Translations under genes and position numbers: made by a program
The notes under the pieces: generated by a model
Seen by the model: only the letters and a program-made list of their open reading frames with translations
Told to the model about the DNA's origin: nothing
The model's database searches: none
In this document: piece by piece, positions 34,771 to 43,586 of the stretch
Numbering within the stretch: position 1 is the stretch's first letter
Layout of the letters: every line of letters starts with the position of its first letter
Origin: Comamonadaceae bacterium
GTDB taxonomy: Bacteria; Pseudomonadota; Gammaproteobacteria; Burkholderiales; Burkholderiaceae_C
DNA length: 64,000 nucleotides
Assembly (NCBI GenBank): GCA_947372865.1
Contig: CANBVJ010000001.1
Span: 17,772 to 81,771, forward strand
Direction: 5' to 3'

Positions 34771-36246
34771 ATGGAAACGGCAGGCGATATGAGCGAAGCA
34801 ACAATCAGCAGTTTTGTGGACGGCAAGCCCCTGGTGGGCGGCGGTGAGGCCTTTGTGTCGCTCAACCCAGCCACCGGCGCGGTGCTAGCGCATTTGCACG
34901 ACGCCGACGCCGCCGATGTGGACGCGGCGGTTGCCGCCGCGCAAGCCGGCTTTGAAGTGTGGTCCGCCATGACGGCCACCGAGCGCGGCCGCATCCTGCG
35001 CCGCGCCGCCGACCTGCTGCGCAGCCGCAACGACGAACTCGCCGCCCTTGAAGTACAAGACTGCGGCAAGCCCCTGCAGGAAGCGCTGGTGGTGGACGTG
35101 ATGAGCGGCGCCGACTGCATCGAATACTTCGCCGGTGCCGCTGCGACGCTGACCGGCCAGCAATACCCCCTGAAAAACGCTTTTGCGTACACCCGCAAGG
35201 AGCCGCTGGGCGTGTGCGTGGGCATTGGCGCCTGGAACTACCCCCTGCAAATCGCCTGCTGGAAGTCCGCCCCCGCGCTGGCCGCTGGCAACGCCATGAT
35301 TTTCAAACCCTCGGAGCTGACCCCGGCCACTGCCGTCAAGCTGGCCGAGATTTACCTGGAAGCTGGCGTGCCCCCGGGCGTGTTCAACGTGCTGCAAGGC
35401 CGCGGCACGACCGGCGCCATGCTGGCGGCCCACGAAGGCGTGGCCAAGGTGTCGGTCACCGGCTCGGTGCCCACCGGCAAAAAAGTAATGCAAACCGCTG
35501 CCGGAACGCTCAAGCGCGTGACCATGGAACTCGGCGGCAAGTCGCCCCTGGTCATTTTTGACGACGCTGATCTGGAGCAGGCCGTGGCCGCTGCCATGAT
35601 GGGCAACTTCTACACCCAGGGCGAGGTCTGCACCAATTGCACCCGCGTGTTCGTACAACGCGGCATTGCCGACAAGTTCCTCGCCCGGTTGAAAGAGCGC
35701 ACGCTGCTGCTGCGGGTGGGCAACCCGATGGACCCCGAGACTGAAGTGGGTGCGCTCATCTCAGACGCCCACACCGCCAAGGTGATGGACTACATCGCCA
35801 GCGGCGTGTCCGAAGGCGCCACGCTGGTGTGTGGCGGCGGCCGAGTGGCGGTGGACGGCCAGGGCAGCAACTTTGTGGCGCCCACCATCTTTGCCGATTG
35901 CAAGGACGACATGCGCATCGTGCGTGAAGAGATTTTTGGACCCGTACTGTCGATGCTGACCTTTGACACGGAAGAAGAGGCCATTGCCCGCGCCAACCAT
36001 TCCCGCTTCGGCCTAGCCGCAGGCGTGTTCACCACCAACTTGCAAAAAGGCCACCGGGTGGCGGGCAAGTTGAAGGCCGGCATTTGCTGGATCAACAACT
36101 ACAACATCACGCCCATCGAGATGCCCTTTGGCGGCGTGGGCGAGTCCGGCATTGGTTCTGAGAACAGCATGACCGCGCTAGACCACTACACGCAGCTCAA
36201 GACCGTGTACGTCGAAATGGGCGAGGTTTGGACGGGTTACCGCTAA
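34771..36246 (+). CDS. betB: Betaine aldehyde dehydrogenase
   Basis: A 491-residue NAD(P)-dependent aldehyde dehydrogenase (E. coli BetB 490). Features are EPLGVCVGIGAWNYPLQIAC, SVTGSVPTGKKVMQTAAG, the catalytic Glu in TMELGGKSPLVIFDDADLEQ and the catalytic Cys in QGEVCTNCTRVFVQ. INNYNITPIEMPFGGVGESG is the BetB-typical C-terminal block. It oxidises betaine aldehyde from BetA to glycine betaine. Start may be 34771 or the ATG at 34789. It is separated from betA by a 466-base repeat-filled gap. Confidence 0.93.
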   Translation: METAGDMSEATISSFVDGKPLVGGGEAFVSLNPATGAVLAHLHDADAADVDAAVAAAQAGFEVWSAMTATERGRILRRAADLLRSRNDELAALEVQDCGKPLQEALVVDVMSGADCIEYFAGAAATLTGQQYPLKNAFAYTRKEPLGVCVGIGAWNYPLQIACWKSAPALAAGNAMIFKPSELTPATAVKLAEIYLEAGVPPGVFNVLQGRGTTGAMLAAHEGVAKVSVTGSVPTGKKVMQTAAGTLKRVTMELGGKSPLVIFDDADLEQAVAAAMMGNFYTQGEVCTNCTRVFVQRGIADKFLARLKERTLLLRVGNPMDPETEVGALISDAHTAKVMDYIASGVSEGATLVCGGGRVAVDGQGSNFVAPTIFADCKDDMRIVREEIFGPVLSMLTFDTEEEAIARANHSRFGLAAGVFTTNLQKGHRVAGKLKAGICWINNYNITPIEMPFGGVGESGIGSENSMTALDHYTQLKTVYVEMGEVWTGYR

Positions 36247-36319
36247 CTGCTTAATGGCTCCCCCCATTTGTTCCGGCCCAAGTACGCTTTTCGGATGTTT
36301 AGGAATTCAGTCACTGGCG

Positions 36320-36415
36320 GACGCAGGGCGCCATGGCACTCAGCGCCGTTCTTGTCCCCCGGCCTGCGGCCTCCTCCTTTACCTCACTGCGCTGAGCGCC
36401 ATGCCGCCCTGCGTC
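36320..36415 (+). repeat. Structured intergenic repeat, element A
   Basis: Arms of 27 bases (36320-36346 and 36389-36415) pair with two mismatches; the left arm begins GACGCAGGGCG and ends CTCAGCGC. The 42-base core between them contains an inner hairpin GGCC-TGC-GGCC. The core matches that of element B on the opposite strand. Confidence 0.75.
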
Positions 36416-36524
36416 GGCAAGCGCTGTTGGTGCACCAAGGCAATTCAGAGATGGTTCCCGCAGGCAATGTGCACTCGGCGCCCCAATGCAATTCATCCAT
36501 GGCGCGCCAGCACCTCACGATGCC

Positions 36525-36612
36525 GAGGGAGTCGGGGTGGACGGCGCAGCGAGGTAAAAGGGGAGCCCGCAGGGCGGAGGACACGAGCGAAGCCGTCCAC
36601 CCCGGCTCCCTC
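36525..36612 (-). repeat. Structured intergenic repeat, element B (inverted)
   Basis: Arms of 21 bases (36525-36545 and 36592-36612; GAGGGAG...GGACGGC) pair with one G-T type mismatch. The arms differ completely from those of element A, but the core, read on the minus strand, matches the core of A at most positions (TGTCC, CTGCGG, TTTACCTC shared). The inner hairpin changes to GCCC-TGC-GGGC, a paired change relative to A. Confidence 0.75.
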
Positions 36613-36712
36613 GACGTACAAAACCATCCCCGGCTCCTAAGCGTACAGAACCGTCCGCACGCCGAAACAACAGATCCAGACCAGGCAACTTAGTTAGCGC
36701 CACAATCAAGAC

Positions 36713-38380
36713 ATGCAAACAGAATTCGACTACATCATCGTGGGCGCCGGTTCAGCCGGTTGCGTCCTGGCCAACCGCCTGAGCGAAGACGCAGAGGTAC
36801 AAGTGCTGCTGATTGAGGCCGGTGGCAACGACCACAGCATCTTTATCCACATGCCCTCGGCCTTGTCCTACCCCATGGCCAACGAGAAATACACCTGGAT
36901 GTACGAGTCCGAGCCTGAGCCGTTTATGAACAACCGGCGCATCCACTGCCCGCGCGGCAAGGTCATTGGCGGCTCCTCGTCCATCAACGGCATGGTCTAC
37001 ATCCGGGGCAATGCGCTCGACTACGAAGGCTGGGCGCTGCAAAGCGGCATGGAAGACTGGTCGTATGCCCACTGCCTGCCGTATTTCAAGAAGTCCGAAA
37101 CGCGCGCCAAGGGCGGCGACGCCTACCGGGGCGATTCCGGCCCATTGAATGTGAGCACCGGCGCGGGCCGCAACCCCTTGTACAGCGCCTTTATTGACGC
37201 TGGCAAACAGGCGGGCTACCCCGTCACCGAAGACATGAACGGCTACCAGCAAGAAGGACTGGGGCCCATGGACATGACCACGCACAAAGGCCGGCGCTGG
37301 AGCACCGCCATGGCCTACCTGCGTCCGGCGCTCAAGCGCAAGAACCTGACATTGCAGAAAAACAGCTTCGTCACCCGCGTGGTGACCGAAGGCCCGGCGG
37401 GCAACCCGCGCGCGGTGGGTGTGGATCTCTTAAACGATGGGCAGGCGCAGCAGTTCCGCGCCCGGCGCGAAGTCATTTTGTCGGGCGGCGCCATCAATTC
37501 GCCGCAGCTCTTGCAGCTCTCTGGCATCGGCAACCCAGCCGAATTGCAGGCCTTGGGCCTGGACGTGGTCGCACCCTTGCGCGGTGTGGGCGAAAACCTG
37601 CAAGACCATCTGGAAACCTATGTGCAATACGCCTGCACCAAGCCCATCACCCTGTATTCGGCCATGGGCCCGCTGGCCAAACTCAAGATCGGCATCGAAT
37701 GGATCTTGTTTGGCAGTGGCCTGGGCGCGACCAACCACTTCGAGTCCGGCGGCTTTATCCGCAGTGAAGCCGGTGTCAAACAGCCCGATTTGCAGTACCA
37801 CTTTTTGCCCCTGGCGGTACGCTACGACGGCAACTCGCCCGCGTCCTGCCACGGCTTTCAGGCCCATGTGGGCCCCATGCGCCCCACCAGCCGCGGCCAC
37901 GTCAAGATCACAAGTACCGACCCGCTGCAAGCGCCCCGCATCATCTTCAACTACATGGGCACCGAGCAAGACCGCCGCGAAATGCGCGCCGGCGTGCGCC
38001 TGACGCGCGAAATCTTTGCCCAGCACGCGTTTGACGAATTTCGGGGCGAAGAAATGTCGCCAGGGCCGCAAGTGCAAACCGACGCCGAAATCGACGAACA
38101 CATCCGCAACAGCGCCGAGACCGCCTACCACCCCAGCGGCACCTGCCGCATGGGCACCGACGCCCTGGCCGTGACCGACCCGCAAGGCCGGGTCCACGGC
38201 GTGCGCGGCCTGCGCGTGGTGGACGCGTCCATCATGCCGCTGGTGGTGAGCGGCAACCTGAACGTGCCCACCATCATGATGGCCGAAAAAATCGCCGATC
38301 TGATCCGTGGCCGCACGCCGCTGCCCGCCTCAGACGCGCCGTATTTTGTGCACCCGAACTGGGAAACGCAGCAGCGCTAA
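36713..38380 (+). CDS. betA: Choline dehydrogenase
   Basis: A 555-residue GMC-family flavoprotein that oxidises choline to betaine aldehyde. The FAD-binding motif DYIIVGAGSAGCVLANRLSE is at residues 4-23. CPRGKVIGGSSSINGMVYIR, LSGGAINSPQLLQLSGIG and the catalytic His region AYHPSGTCRMGTDALAV are typical; GNLNVPTIMMAEKIADLIRG ends the domain. Length matches BetA (556). With BetB upstream it completes choline to betaine conversion. No betI or betT is present nearby; the GbdR-like protein may regulate instead. Confidence 0.93.
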   Translation: MQTEFDYIIVGAGSAGCVLANRLSEDAEVQVLLIEAGGNDHSIFIHMPSALSYPMANEKYTWMYESEPEPFMNNRRIHCPRGKVIGGSSSINGMVYIRGNALDYEGWALQSGMEDWSYAHCLPYFKKSETRAKGGDAYRGDSGPLNVSTGAGRNPLYSAFIDAGKQAGYPVTEDMNGYQQEGLGPMDMTTHKGRRWSTAMAYLRPALKRKNLTLQKNSFVTRVVTEGPAGNPRAVGVDLLNDGQAQQFRARREVILSGGAINSPQLLQLSGIGNPAELQALGLDVVAPLRGVGENLQDHLETYVQYACTKPITLYSAMGPLAKLKIGIEWILFGSGLGATNHFESGGFIRSEAGVKQPDLQYHFLPLAVRYDGNSPASCHGFQAHVGPMRPTSRGHVKITSTDPLQAPRIIFNYMGTEQDRREMRAGVRLTREIFAQHAFDEFRGEEMSPGPQVQTDAEIDEHIRNSAETAYHPSGTCRMGTDALAVTDPQGRVHGVRGLRVVDASIMPLVVSGNLNVPTIMMAEKIADLIRGRTPLPASDAPYFVHPNWETQQR

Positions 38381-38434
38381 CCGCGCCGGGGGAGGGAGGG
38401 GCGCTTTTTGCGGCCCTGCGCTAAAATCAATCAC

Positions 38435-38519
38435 TTCCGAGGAGCGTTGCAGTTCATGTTGATGAACGAGGCTCGGGGCGACTGGCGCAATGCCGGTCGG
38501 ATGTAACGGCGCTCACCCA
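38435..38519 (+). promoter_or_regulatory. SAH riboswitch
   Basis: The sequence CCGAGGAGCGTTGC at 38437-38450, a hairpin GTTCAT/ATGAAC (38452-38457 with 38462-38467), GAGGCTCGG, a CTGGC/GCCGG hairpin (38482-38496), and AACGGCGCTCACCC near the end match the SAH riboswitch as I remember it. The pseudoknot partners CCGAG (38437-38441) and CTCGG (38472-38476) are intact. A -10-like TAAAAT lies at 38422-38427, placing the start of transcription at about the riboswitch 5' end. It precedes the methyltransferase gene by 72 bases. SAH riboswitches turn on SAH-recycling genes when SAH is high. Confidence 0.9.
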
Positions 38520-38591
38520 CGCAAACGGTGCGGTGAATGCGAGTTTTTCAACCCTCCGCTGCGTGGCCACCCTTTATTTAGTGAGTGAGCC

Positions 38592-39722
38592 ATGACCACC
38601 TTCGTTTCTGCGCCGTCCCAAGACGCAACCAGCAACCGCTTTACCCATTTGCTGGCCACCCGCCCTTGGCTGCTGGCCGATGGCGCCACCGGCAGCAACC
38701 TGTTTGACGTGGGCCTGATGTCGGGCGACGCGCCCGAGCTATGGAACACCGAGCACCCCGAGCGCATCACCAAGCTGCACCAAGACTTTGTAGACGCAGG
38801 CGCTGACATCATTTTGACCAACAGCTTTGGCGGCACCGTTTACCGCCTCAAACTGCACAACGCCCAGGGCCGCATGGCCGAACTCAACACCCGCGCCGCG
38901 CAAATCGCCCGCAAGGTAGCGGACGCCAGTGGCCGCACCGTGGCCGTGGCCGGCAGCATGGGCCCCACTGGCGAAATCATGGAGCCCATTGGCCCGCTGA
39001 CCTTTGATCAAGCCAAGGCCGCCTTTGCCGAGCAGGCGCTGGCGCTGGCCGCTGGCGGCGCCGACGTGCTGTGGATCGAGACTATGTCTTCGCGCGAAGA
39101 GGTCGAAGCCGCCGTGGCCGGTGCTGCCGTGGCGAACCTGCCCATCGTCTGCACCCTGAGCTTTGACACCAATGGCCGCACCATGATGGGCATCTCGCCC
39201 AGCGACTTCTCGGGTATCGAGAAGACCCTCAGCCCCCGCCTGGCCGCCTGTGGCACCAACTGCGGCGTGGGCGCGTCAGAGGTTGTGGCCTGCATTCACA
39301 ACCTGGCCGAGGCCATGGGCCCCGAGGTGGTGCTGGTGGCCAAGGGCAACTGCGGCATTCCCCAGTACGTGGAGGGCGCGATTTGCTACAACGGCACGCC
39401 CGAGATCATGGCCAACTACGCCCGCATGGCGCTCGACGCAGGCGCCCGCATCATCGGCGGCTGCTGCGGCACCTCGGCCAAGCACTTGCGCGCCATGCGC
39501 GACGCGCTGGACGCGCATACCAAAAGCGCCAGCCCGACCTTGGAGGCGATTGTCAGCAATTTGGGTGAAGTGTCTACCGGCGCGCGTGCGCAGTGGGGTG
39601 GCGAGCAAAGCCGCCTGGGCGGCGCCGCACCTGGCGCTAACCTGGCGCGTGGGCGTGGTGGCCGCAGCCGCCGCAGTGGCAGCGACGCCTCAGGCGACGC
39701 GGCCCCGGAAGTTGCCCCCTGA
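38592..39722 (+). CDS. bmt: Homocysteine S-methyltransferase, BHMT/MetH N-module-like
   Basis: A 376-residue zinc-dependent homocysteine methyltransferase. ATGSNLFDVGLMSGDAPELW, ILTNSFGGTVYRLKLHNAQ and AVAGSMGPTGEIMEPIGPLT are conserved. The zinc cysteines are 224 (in GTNCGVGAS) and 291-292 (in GGCCGTS). Two readings exist: betaine-homocysteine methyltransferase, fitting the betA-betB context, or the first module of a split MetH, fitting the corrinoid and pterin genes at 27286 and 30545 and the SAH riboswitch in front. The C-terminus, after about residue 325, is a Gly/Arg-rich tail (LARGRGGRSRRSGS) absent from ordinary family members. Confidence 0.88.
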   Translation: MTTFVSAPSQDATSNRFTHLLATRPWLLADGATGSNLFDVGLMSGDAPELWNTEHPERITKLHQDFVDAGADIILTNSFGGTVYRLKLHNAQGRMAELNTRAAQIARKVADASGRTVAVAGSMGPTGEIMEPIGPLTFDQAKAAFAEQALALAAGGADVLWIETMSSREEVEAAVAGAAVANLPIVCTLSFDTNGRTMMGISPSDFSGIEKTLSPRLAACGTNCGVGASEVVACIHNLAEAMGPEVVLVAKGNCGIPQYVEGAICYNGTPEIMANYARMALDAGARIIGGCCGTSAKHLRAMRDALDAHTKSASPTLEAIVSNLGEVSTGARAQWGGEQSRLGGAAPGANLARGRGGRSRRSGSDASGDAAPEVAP

Positions 39723-39894
39723 ATACGCGGCGTCTTAGCGTGTATTGCGCTGGTATAGAATCAAGGGCTTGCCTGAAATTGGTTGGCGCCTGAGCGATAA
39801 GCTCTTGCAGCCCTCCGTTTAATAGGCAATGTGCACGTTTGCAGCAGTTCCAGCCGCAATCGCAAGTTCAAATTATTCTTTAGGAAATTTAAAA

Positions 39895-40161
39895 ATGATC
39901 GCATCCAGCATCAAAGCTGCAGTTGTCAAAGACAACGCCCGCCAAGCCGGTGACACCGGTAGCCCAGAAGTGCAAGTCGCGCTGCTGACCGCCCGTATCA
40001 ACGAACTCACCCCCCACTTCAAGACCCACGCCAAAGACCACCATGGTCGCCGTGGTCTGTTGCGCATGGTGAGCCGCCGCCGTAAATTGCTCGACTACCT
40101 CAAGGGCAAAGACGCCAGCCGTTACGTTGCACTGATCGCCAAATTGGGCCTGCGCAAGTAA
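39895..40161 (+). CDS. rpsO: 30S ribosomal protein S15
   Basis: An 88-residue protein, the exact usual length. [40 protein letters not shown] and [10 protein letters not shown] are diagnostic. It binds 16S rRNA early in small-subunit assembly. ATG 39895 follows TAGGAA; the longer upstream frame is leader sequence. A -10-like TAGAAT lies at 39756-39761, leaving a leader of about 130 bases, in which S15 autoregulation may act. pnp follows, as in most proteobacteria. Confidence 0.98.
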   Translation: MIASSIKAAVVKDNARQAGDTGSPEVQVALLTARINELTPHFKTHAKDHHGRRGLLRMVSRRRKLLDYLKGKDASRYVALIAKLGLRK

Positions 40162-40180
40162 GCGACAAAAACAGAACAAG

Positions 40181-40214
40181 CGCCTGAGTTAGGTCACTAG
40201 CTCAGGCGTTTTTT
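40181..40214 (+). terminator. Terminator between rpsO and pnp
   Basis: CGCCTGAG (40181-40188) pairs with CTCAGGCG (40201-40208), followed by six T. As in enterics, partial read-through into pnp is likely. Confidence 0.9.
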
Positions 40215-40249
40215 ACTTCGGAGACGGCTAAAACAGTACGAAGCTGTGT

Positions 40250-40286
40250 CATTCCAGCGCAATTTTTGCCAAGTGGCGCTGGAATG
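40250..40286 (+). promoter_or_regulatory. Stem-loop in the pnp leader
   Basis: CATTCCAGCGC (40250-40260) and GCGCTGGAATG (40276-40286) form a perfect 11-bp stem with a 15-base loop, about 105 bases before the pnp ATG. In E. coli an RNase III-cut leader stem mediates PNPase autoregulation; this could play the same part. Confidence 0.6.
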
Positions 40287-40390
40287 GCATCGTGGACTGT
40301 GAAGTTGAAACCGGGCTTGGGCGAGGTGGCCTGCACCTCCCGTTGACTCCTGATGGGCCTTTGTGGGCCCGCTGAAAACCGAGATTCACC

Positions 40391-42520
40391 ATGACAATGT
40401 TCAAAAAAGTTAGCAAAACCTTCCAATGGGGCCAGCACACGGTCACCATGGAAACCGGCGAAATCGCCCGCCAATCCACCGGCGCTGTGCTGTTGGACAT
40501 GGACGGCACCGTGGTTTTGGCCACCGTGGTCGCCAAGACCGAAGGCAAAGCCGGCCAAGACTTCTTCCCCCTGACGGTGGATTACCTTGAGAAAAGCTAC
40601 GCCGCAGGCAAAATCCCCGGCAGCTTCTTCAAGCGCGAAGGCCGCCCCAGCGAGTTCGAAACACTCACCAGCCGCCTGATCGACCGCCCGATTCGCCCCC
40701 TGTTCCCCGAAGGCTTCTTCAACGAAGTGCATGTCGTGGTCCACACCGTGTCCCTGAACCCTGAAGTTGACGCCGACATCGCCGCCCTGATCGCAGTGAG
40801 CGCCGCGTTGTCCATCAGCGGCGTGCCTTTCAACGGCCCCATCGGCGCAGCCCGCGTGGGTTACGTCAACGGTGAATATGTGCTGAACCCAGGCCAGACC
40901 CAGCGCAAGGACTCCATTCTTGACTTGGTCGTCGCCGGTACCGAAGCCGCCGTGCTGATGGTGGAGTCTGAAGCGCAGCAACTGTCCGAAGAAATCATGC
41001 TCGGCGCCGTGGTGTTCGGTCACGAGCAAGGCAATATTGCCGTCAACGCCATTCACGACCTGGTGCGTGAAGCTGGCAAACCGCTGTGGGACTGGAAAGC
41101 CCCCGCCAAGGACGAAGCGCTGATCGCCAAGATCGACGTGCTCGCCAAGGACAAGCTGGTTGCCGCCTACCAAATCCGCAACAAGCAAGCCCGCACCCAG
41201 GCTTGCCGCAGCGCGTACTCCGACGTCATGTCGGCCCTCAAGGCCGAAGGCGCGTCGTTTGACAGCGTGGCGGTTGAAGGCTTGTTGTTCGAAATCGAAG
41301 CCAAGATCGTGCGCAGCCAGATTCTGGCCGGCGAGCCCCGCATTGACGGCCGCGACACCCGCACCGTGCGCGCCATTGAAATCCGCAACGGCGTGCTGCC
41401 CCGCACCCACGGTTCTGCCCTGTTCACACGCGGCGAAACCCAGGCCCTGGTCGTTACGACCCTGGGCACCGAGCGCGACGCACAACGTATCGACGCATTG
41501 AGCGGCGACTACGAAGACCGTTTCATGCTGCACTACAACATGCCTCCGTTCGCCACGGGCGAAACCGGTCGCGTGGGTACGCCAAAACGCCGCGAAATCG
41601 GCCACGGCCGTCTGGCCAAGCGCGCGCTGATCGCCTGCTTGCCTTCCAAGGAGGACTTCCCCTACACCATGCGTGTGGTGTCGGAAATCACCGAGTCCAA
41701 TGGTTCCTCAAGCATGGCTTCGGTCTGTGGCGGCTGCTTGTCCTTGATGGACGCTGGCGTTCCCATGAAAGCGCATGTGGCCGGTATCGCCATGGGCCTG
41801 ATCAAGGAAGACAACCGCTTTGCGGTGCTGACCGACATCCTGGGTGACGAAGACCACCTGGGGGACATGGACTTCAAGGTTGCCGGTACCACCAACGGTA
41901 TTACCGCGCTGCAAATGGACATCAAAATCCAGGGCATTACCAAGGAAATCATGCAAGTCGCTCTGGCCCAGGCCAAGGAAGCACGCATGCACATTCTGGG
42001 CAAGATGCAAGAAGCCATGGCTGAGGCAAAAACCGAAGTGTCCAACTTCGCCCCCCGCCTGTTCACCATGAAGATCAACCCCGAGAAGATCCGTGACGTC
42101 ATCGGCAAGGGCGGCGCCGTGATTCGCGCGCTGACCGAAGAGACCGGCACGCAGATCAATATCGAGGAAGACGGCACCATCACCATTGCGTCCAGCGACC
42201 CCGCCAAGGCCGAAGAAGCCAAGCGCCGCATCGAGCAGATCACCGCCGAAGTGGAAATTGGCAAGACCTACGAAGGCCCGATCACCAAGATCTTGGACTT
42301 CGGCGCATTGGTCAACCTGATGCCCGGCAAAGATGGTTTGCTGCACATCAGCCAGATCTCGCACGACCGCGTGGAAAAGGTCACAGACTACCTGACCGAA
42401 GGCCAGATCGTCAAAGTCAAGGTTTTGGAAACCGACGAAAAAGGCCGCATCAAGCTGTCGATGAAGGCTTTGTTGGACCGTCCTTCTCACGGCGGCAACG
42501 GCCACGGCGACCACGCTTAA
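40391..42520 (+). CDS. pnp: Polyribonucleotide nucleotidyltransferase (PNPase)
   Basis: A 709-residue phosphorolytic 3'-5' exoribonuclease. Two RNase PH domains (about 12-220 and 310-550; [59 protein letters not shown]) are followed by KH ([20 protein letters not shown], near 560-615) and S1 ([20 protein letters not shown], near 620-690) domains. Length equals that of E. coli PNPase (711). ATG 40391 or 40397 could start it. A strong terminator follows at 42544. Confidence 0.98.
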   Translation: MTMFKKVSKTFQWGQHTVTMETGEIARQSTGAVLLDMDGTVVLATVVAKTEGKAGQDFFPLTVDYLEKSYAAGKIPGSFFKREGRPSEFETLTSRLIDRPIRPLFPEGFFNEVHVVVHTVSLNPEVDADIAALIAVSAALSISGVPFNGPIGAARVGYVNGEYVLNPGQTQRKDSILDLVVAGTEAAVLMVESEAQQLSEEIMLGAVVFGHEQGNIAVNAIHDLVREAGKPLWDWKAPAKDEALIAKIDVLAKDKLVAAYQIRNKQARTQACRSAYSDVMSALKAEGASFDSVAVEGLLFEIEAKIVRSQILAGEPRIDGRDTRTVRAIEIRNGVLPRTHGSALFTRGETQALVVTTLGTERDAQRIDALSGDYEDRFMLHYNMPPFATGETGRVGTPKRREIGHGRLAKRALIACLPSKEDFPYTMRVVSEITESNGSSSMASVCGGCLSLMDAGVPMKAHVAGIAMGLIKEDNRFAVLTDILGDEDHLGDMDFKVAGTTNGITALQMDIKIQGITKEIMQVALAQAKEARMHILGKMQEAMAEAKTEVSNFAPRLFTMKINPEKIRDVIGKGGAVIRALTEETGTQINIEEDGTITIASSDPAKAEEAKRRIEQITAEVEIGKTYEGPITKILDFGALVNLMPGKDGLLHISQISHDRVEKVTDYLTEGQIVKVKVLETDEKGRIKLSMKALLDRPSHGGNGHGDHA

Positions 42521-42543
42521 ATAGCGTAGCCCACGGGTACAAG

Positions 42544-42578
42544 ACGCACGCTGGCGCTATGCAAGAGCGTGCGTTTTT
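42544..42578 (+). terminator. Terminator after pnp
   Basis: ACGCACGCT (42544-42552) pairs with AGCGTGCGT (42566-42574), followed by a T run to 42578. It ends only 12 bases before the next start codon. Confidence 0.88.
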
Positions 42579-42590
42579 ACTTGAAAGCCT

Positions 42591-43586
42591 ATGAAAGCCA
42601 TTGAAATCTCCTCCTTCGGTGCGCCCGATGTGCTGCGTCTGGCCGATCGGCCAGCGCCCGTGCCTGGCGTGGGCGAGGTGCTGATCCAGGTCAGCGCCAG
42701 CGGCATCAACCGGCCCGACGTGCTGCAGCGCCTGGGGCATTACCCCGCGCCTGCCGGTGCGTCGGACATTCCGGGGCTCGAAGTGGCGGGCGTCATCGTC
42801 TCGGGCGACGCCCAGGCCATGGCGGCTGCGCACTTAAAAGTGGGTGACCGCGTCTGTGCGCTGGTGACGGGCGGCGGCTACGCCGAACTGTGCGTGGCGC
42901 CTGCCGCGCAGTGTTTGCCCATTCCCGAGGGTTTGACCGATCTGGAGGCCGCAGGCCTGCCAGAGACGTATTTCACGGTCTGGAGCAATGTGTTTGACCG
43001 AGGGCGCCTGCAAGCAGGTGAGACCTTGTTGGTGCAAGGCGGCTCCAGCGGTATTGGCGTGACCGCCATCCAAATGGCCAAAGCCATGGGTGCGACCGTG
43101 ATCGTTACCGCAGGCAGTGACGACAAGTGCGCCGCTTGCCTGGCGCTGGGCGCGGACCACGCCATCAACTACAAAACCCAGGACTTTGAGGCCGAGGCGC
43201 TGCGCCTGACCCAAGGCCGCGGCGTGGACGTGGTGTTGGACATGGTGGCCGGGGCCTATGTGGCCAAAGAACTCAACTGCCTGGCCGAAGACGGCCGCCT
43301 GGTGATCATCGCGGTGCAAGGCGGCTTGCAAGCCGAGGTCAATGCCGGCCTGGTGATGCGCCGGCGCCTGACCGTGACCGGTTCGACCTTGCGCGTGCGG
43401 CCCGTGGCTTTCAAGGCCGCGATTGCCCAGGCGCTGTTGCGCCAGGTGTGGCCGCTGCTGGCCAATGGCCGTATCAAGCCGGTGGTGCACGCGGTGTTTG
43501 CCGCAGCAGACGCCGCGAAGGCGCACGCCGCCATGGAAGCCAGCGCCCACGTGGGCAAAATCGTTCTGGATTGGAGCAAACCATGA
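42591..43586 (+). CDS. NAD(P)H quinone oxidoreductase, zinc-free MDR family (PIG3-like)
   Basis: A 331-residue medium-chain reductase. [20 protein letters not shown] begins the GroES-like domain, and [20 protein letters not shown] is the NADPH-binding loop (about 142-162). The zinc ligands of alcohol dehydrogenases are lacking, so it belongs to the quinone-oxidoreductase/PIG3 group. The physiological substrate is unknown. It overlaps tpiA in ATGA and so shares a transcript with it and probably secG, an arrangement common in Burkholderiales. Confidence 0.9.
   Translation: MKAIEISSFGAPDVLRLADRPAPVPGVGEVLIQVSASGINRPDVLQRLGHYPAPAGASDIPGLEVAGVIVSGDAQAMAAAHLKVGDRVCALVTGGGYAELCVAPAAQCLPIPEGLTDLEAAGLPETYFTVWSNVFDRGRLQAGETLLVQGGSSGIGVTAIQMAKAMGATVIVTAGSDDKCAACLALGADHAINYKTQDFEAEALRLTQGRGVDVVLDMVAGAYVAKELNCLAEDGRLVIIAVQGGLQAEVNAGLVMRRRLTVTGSTLRVRPVAFKAAIAQALLRQVWPLLANGRIKPVVHAVFAAADAAKAHAAMEASAHVGKIVLDWSKP

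Larger units (their letters stand above)
36247..36712. other. 466-bp gap between betB and betA containing two structured repeat elements
   Basis: No gene is supported; the small open frames here read repeat sequence. Two inverted-repeat elements (36320-36415 and 36525-36612) lie in opposite orientation and share a core. After them CGTACAAAACCATCC (36615-36629) and CGTACAGAACCGTCC (36642-36656) form an imperfect direct repeat. Confidence 0.6.

Noticed and set aside
36254..36693. Two overlapping open frames between betB and betA
   Set aside because: Their translations follow the inverted repeats and carry Arg/Pro-rich text without domains, so they are repeat-derived.
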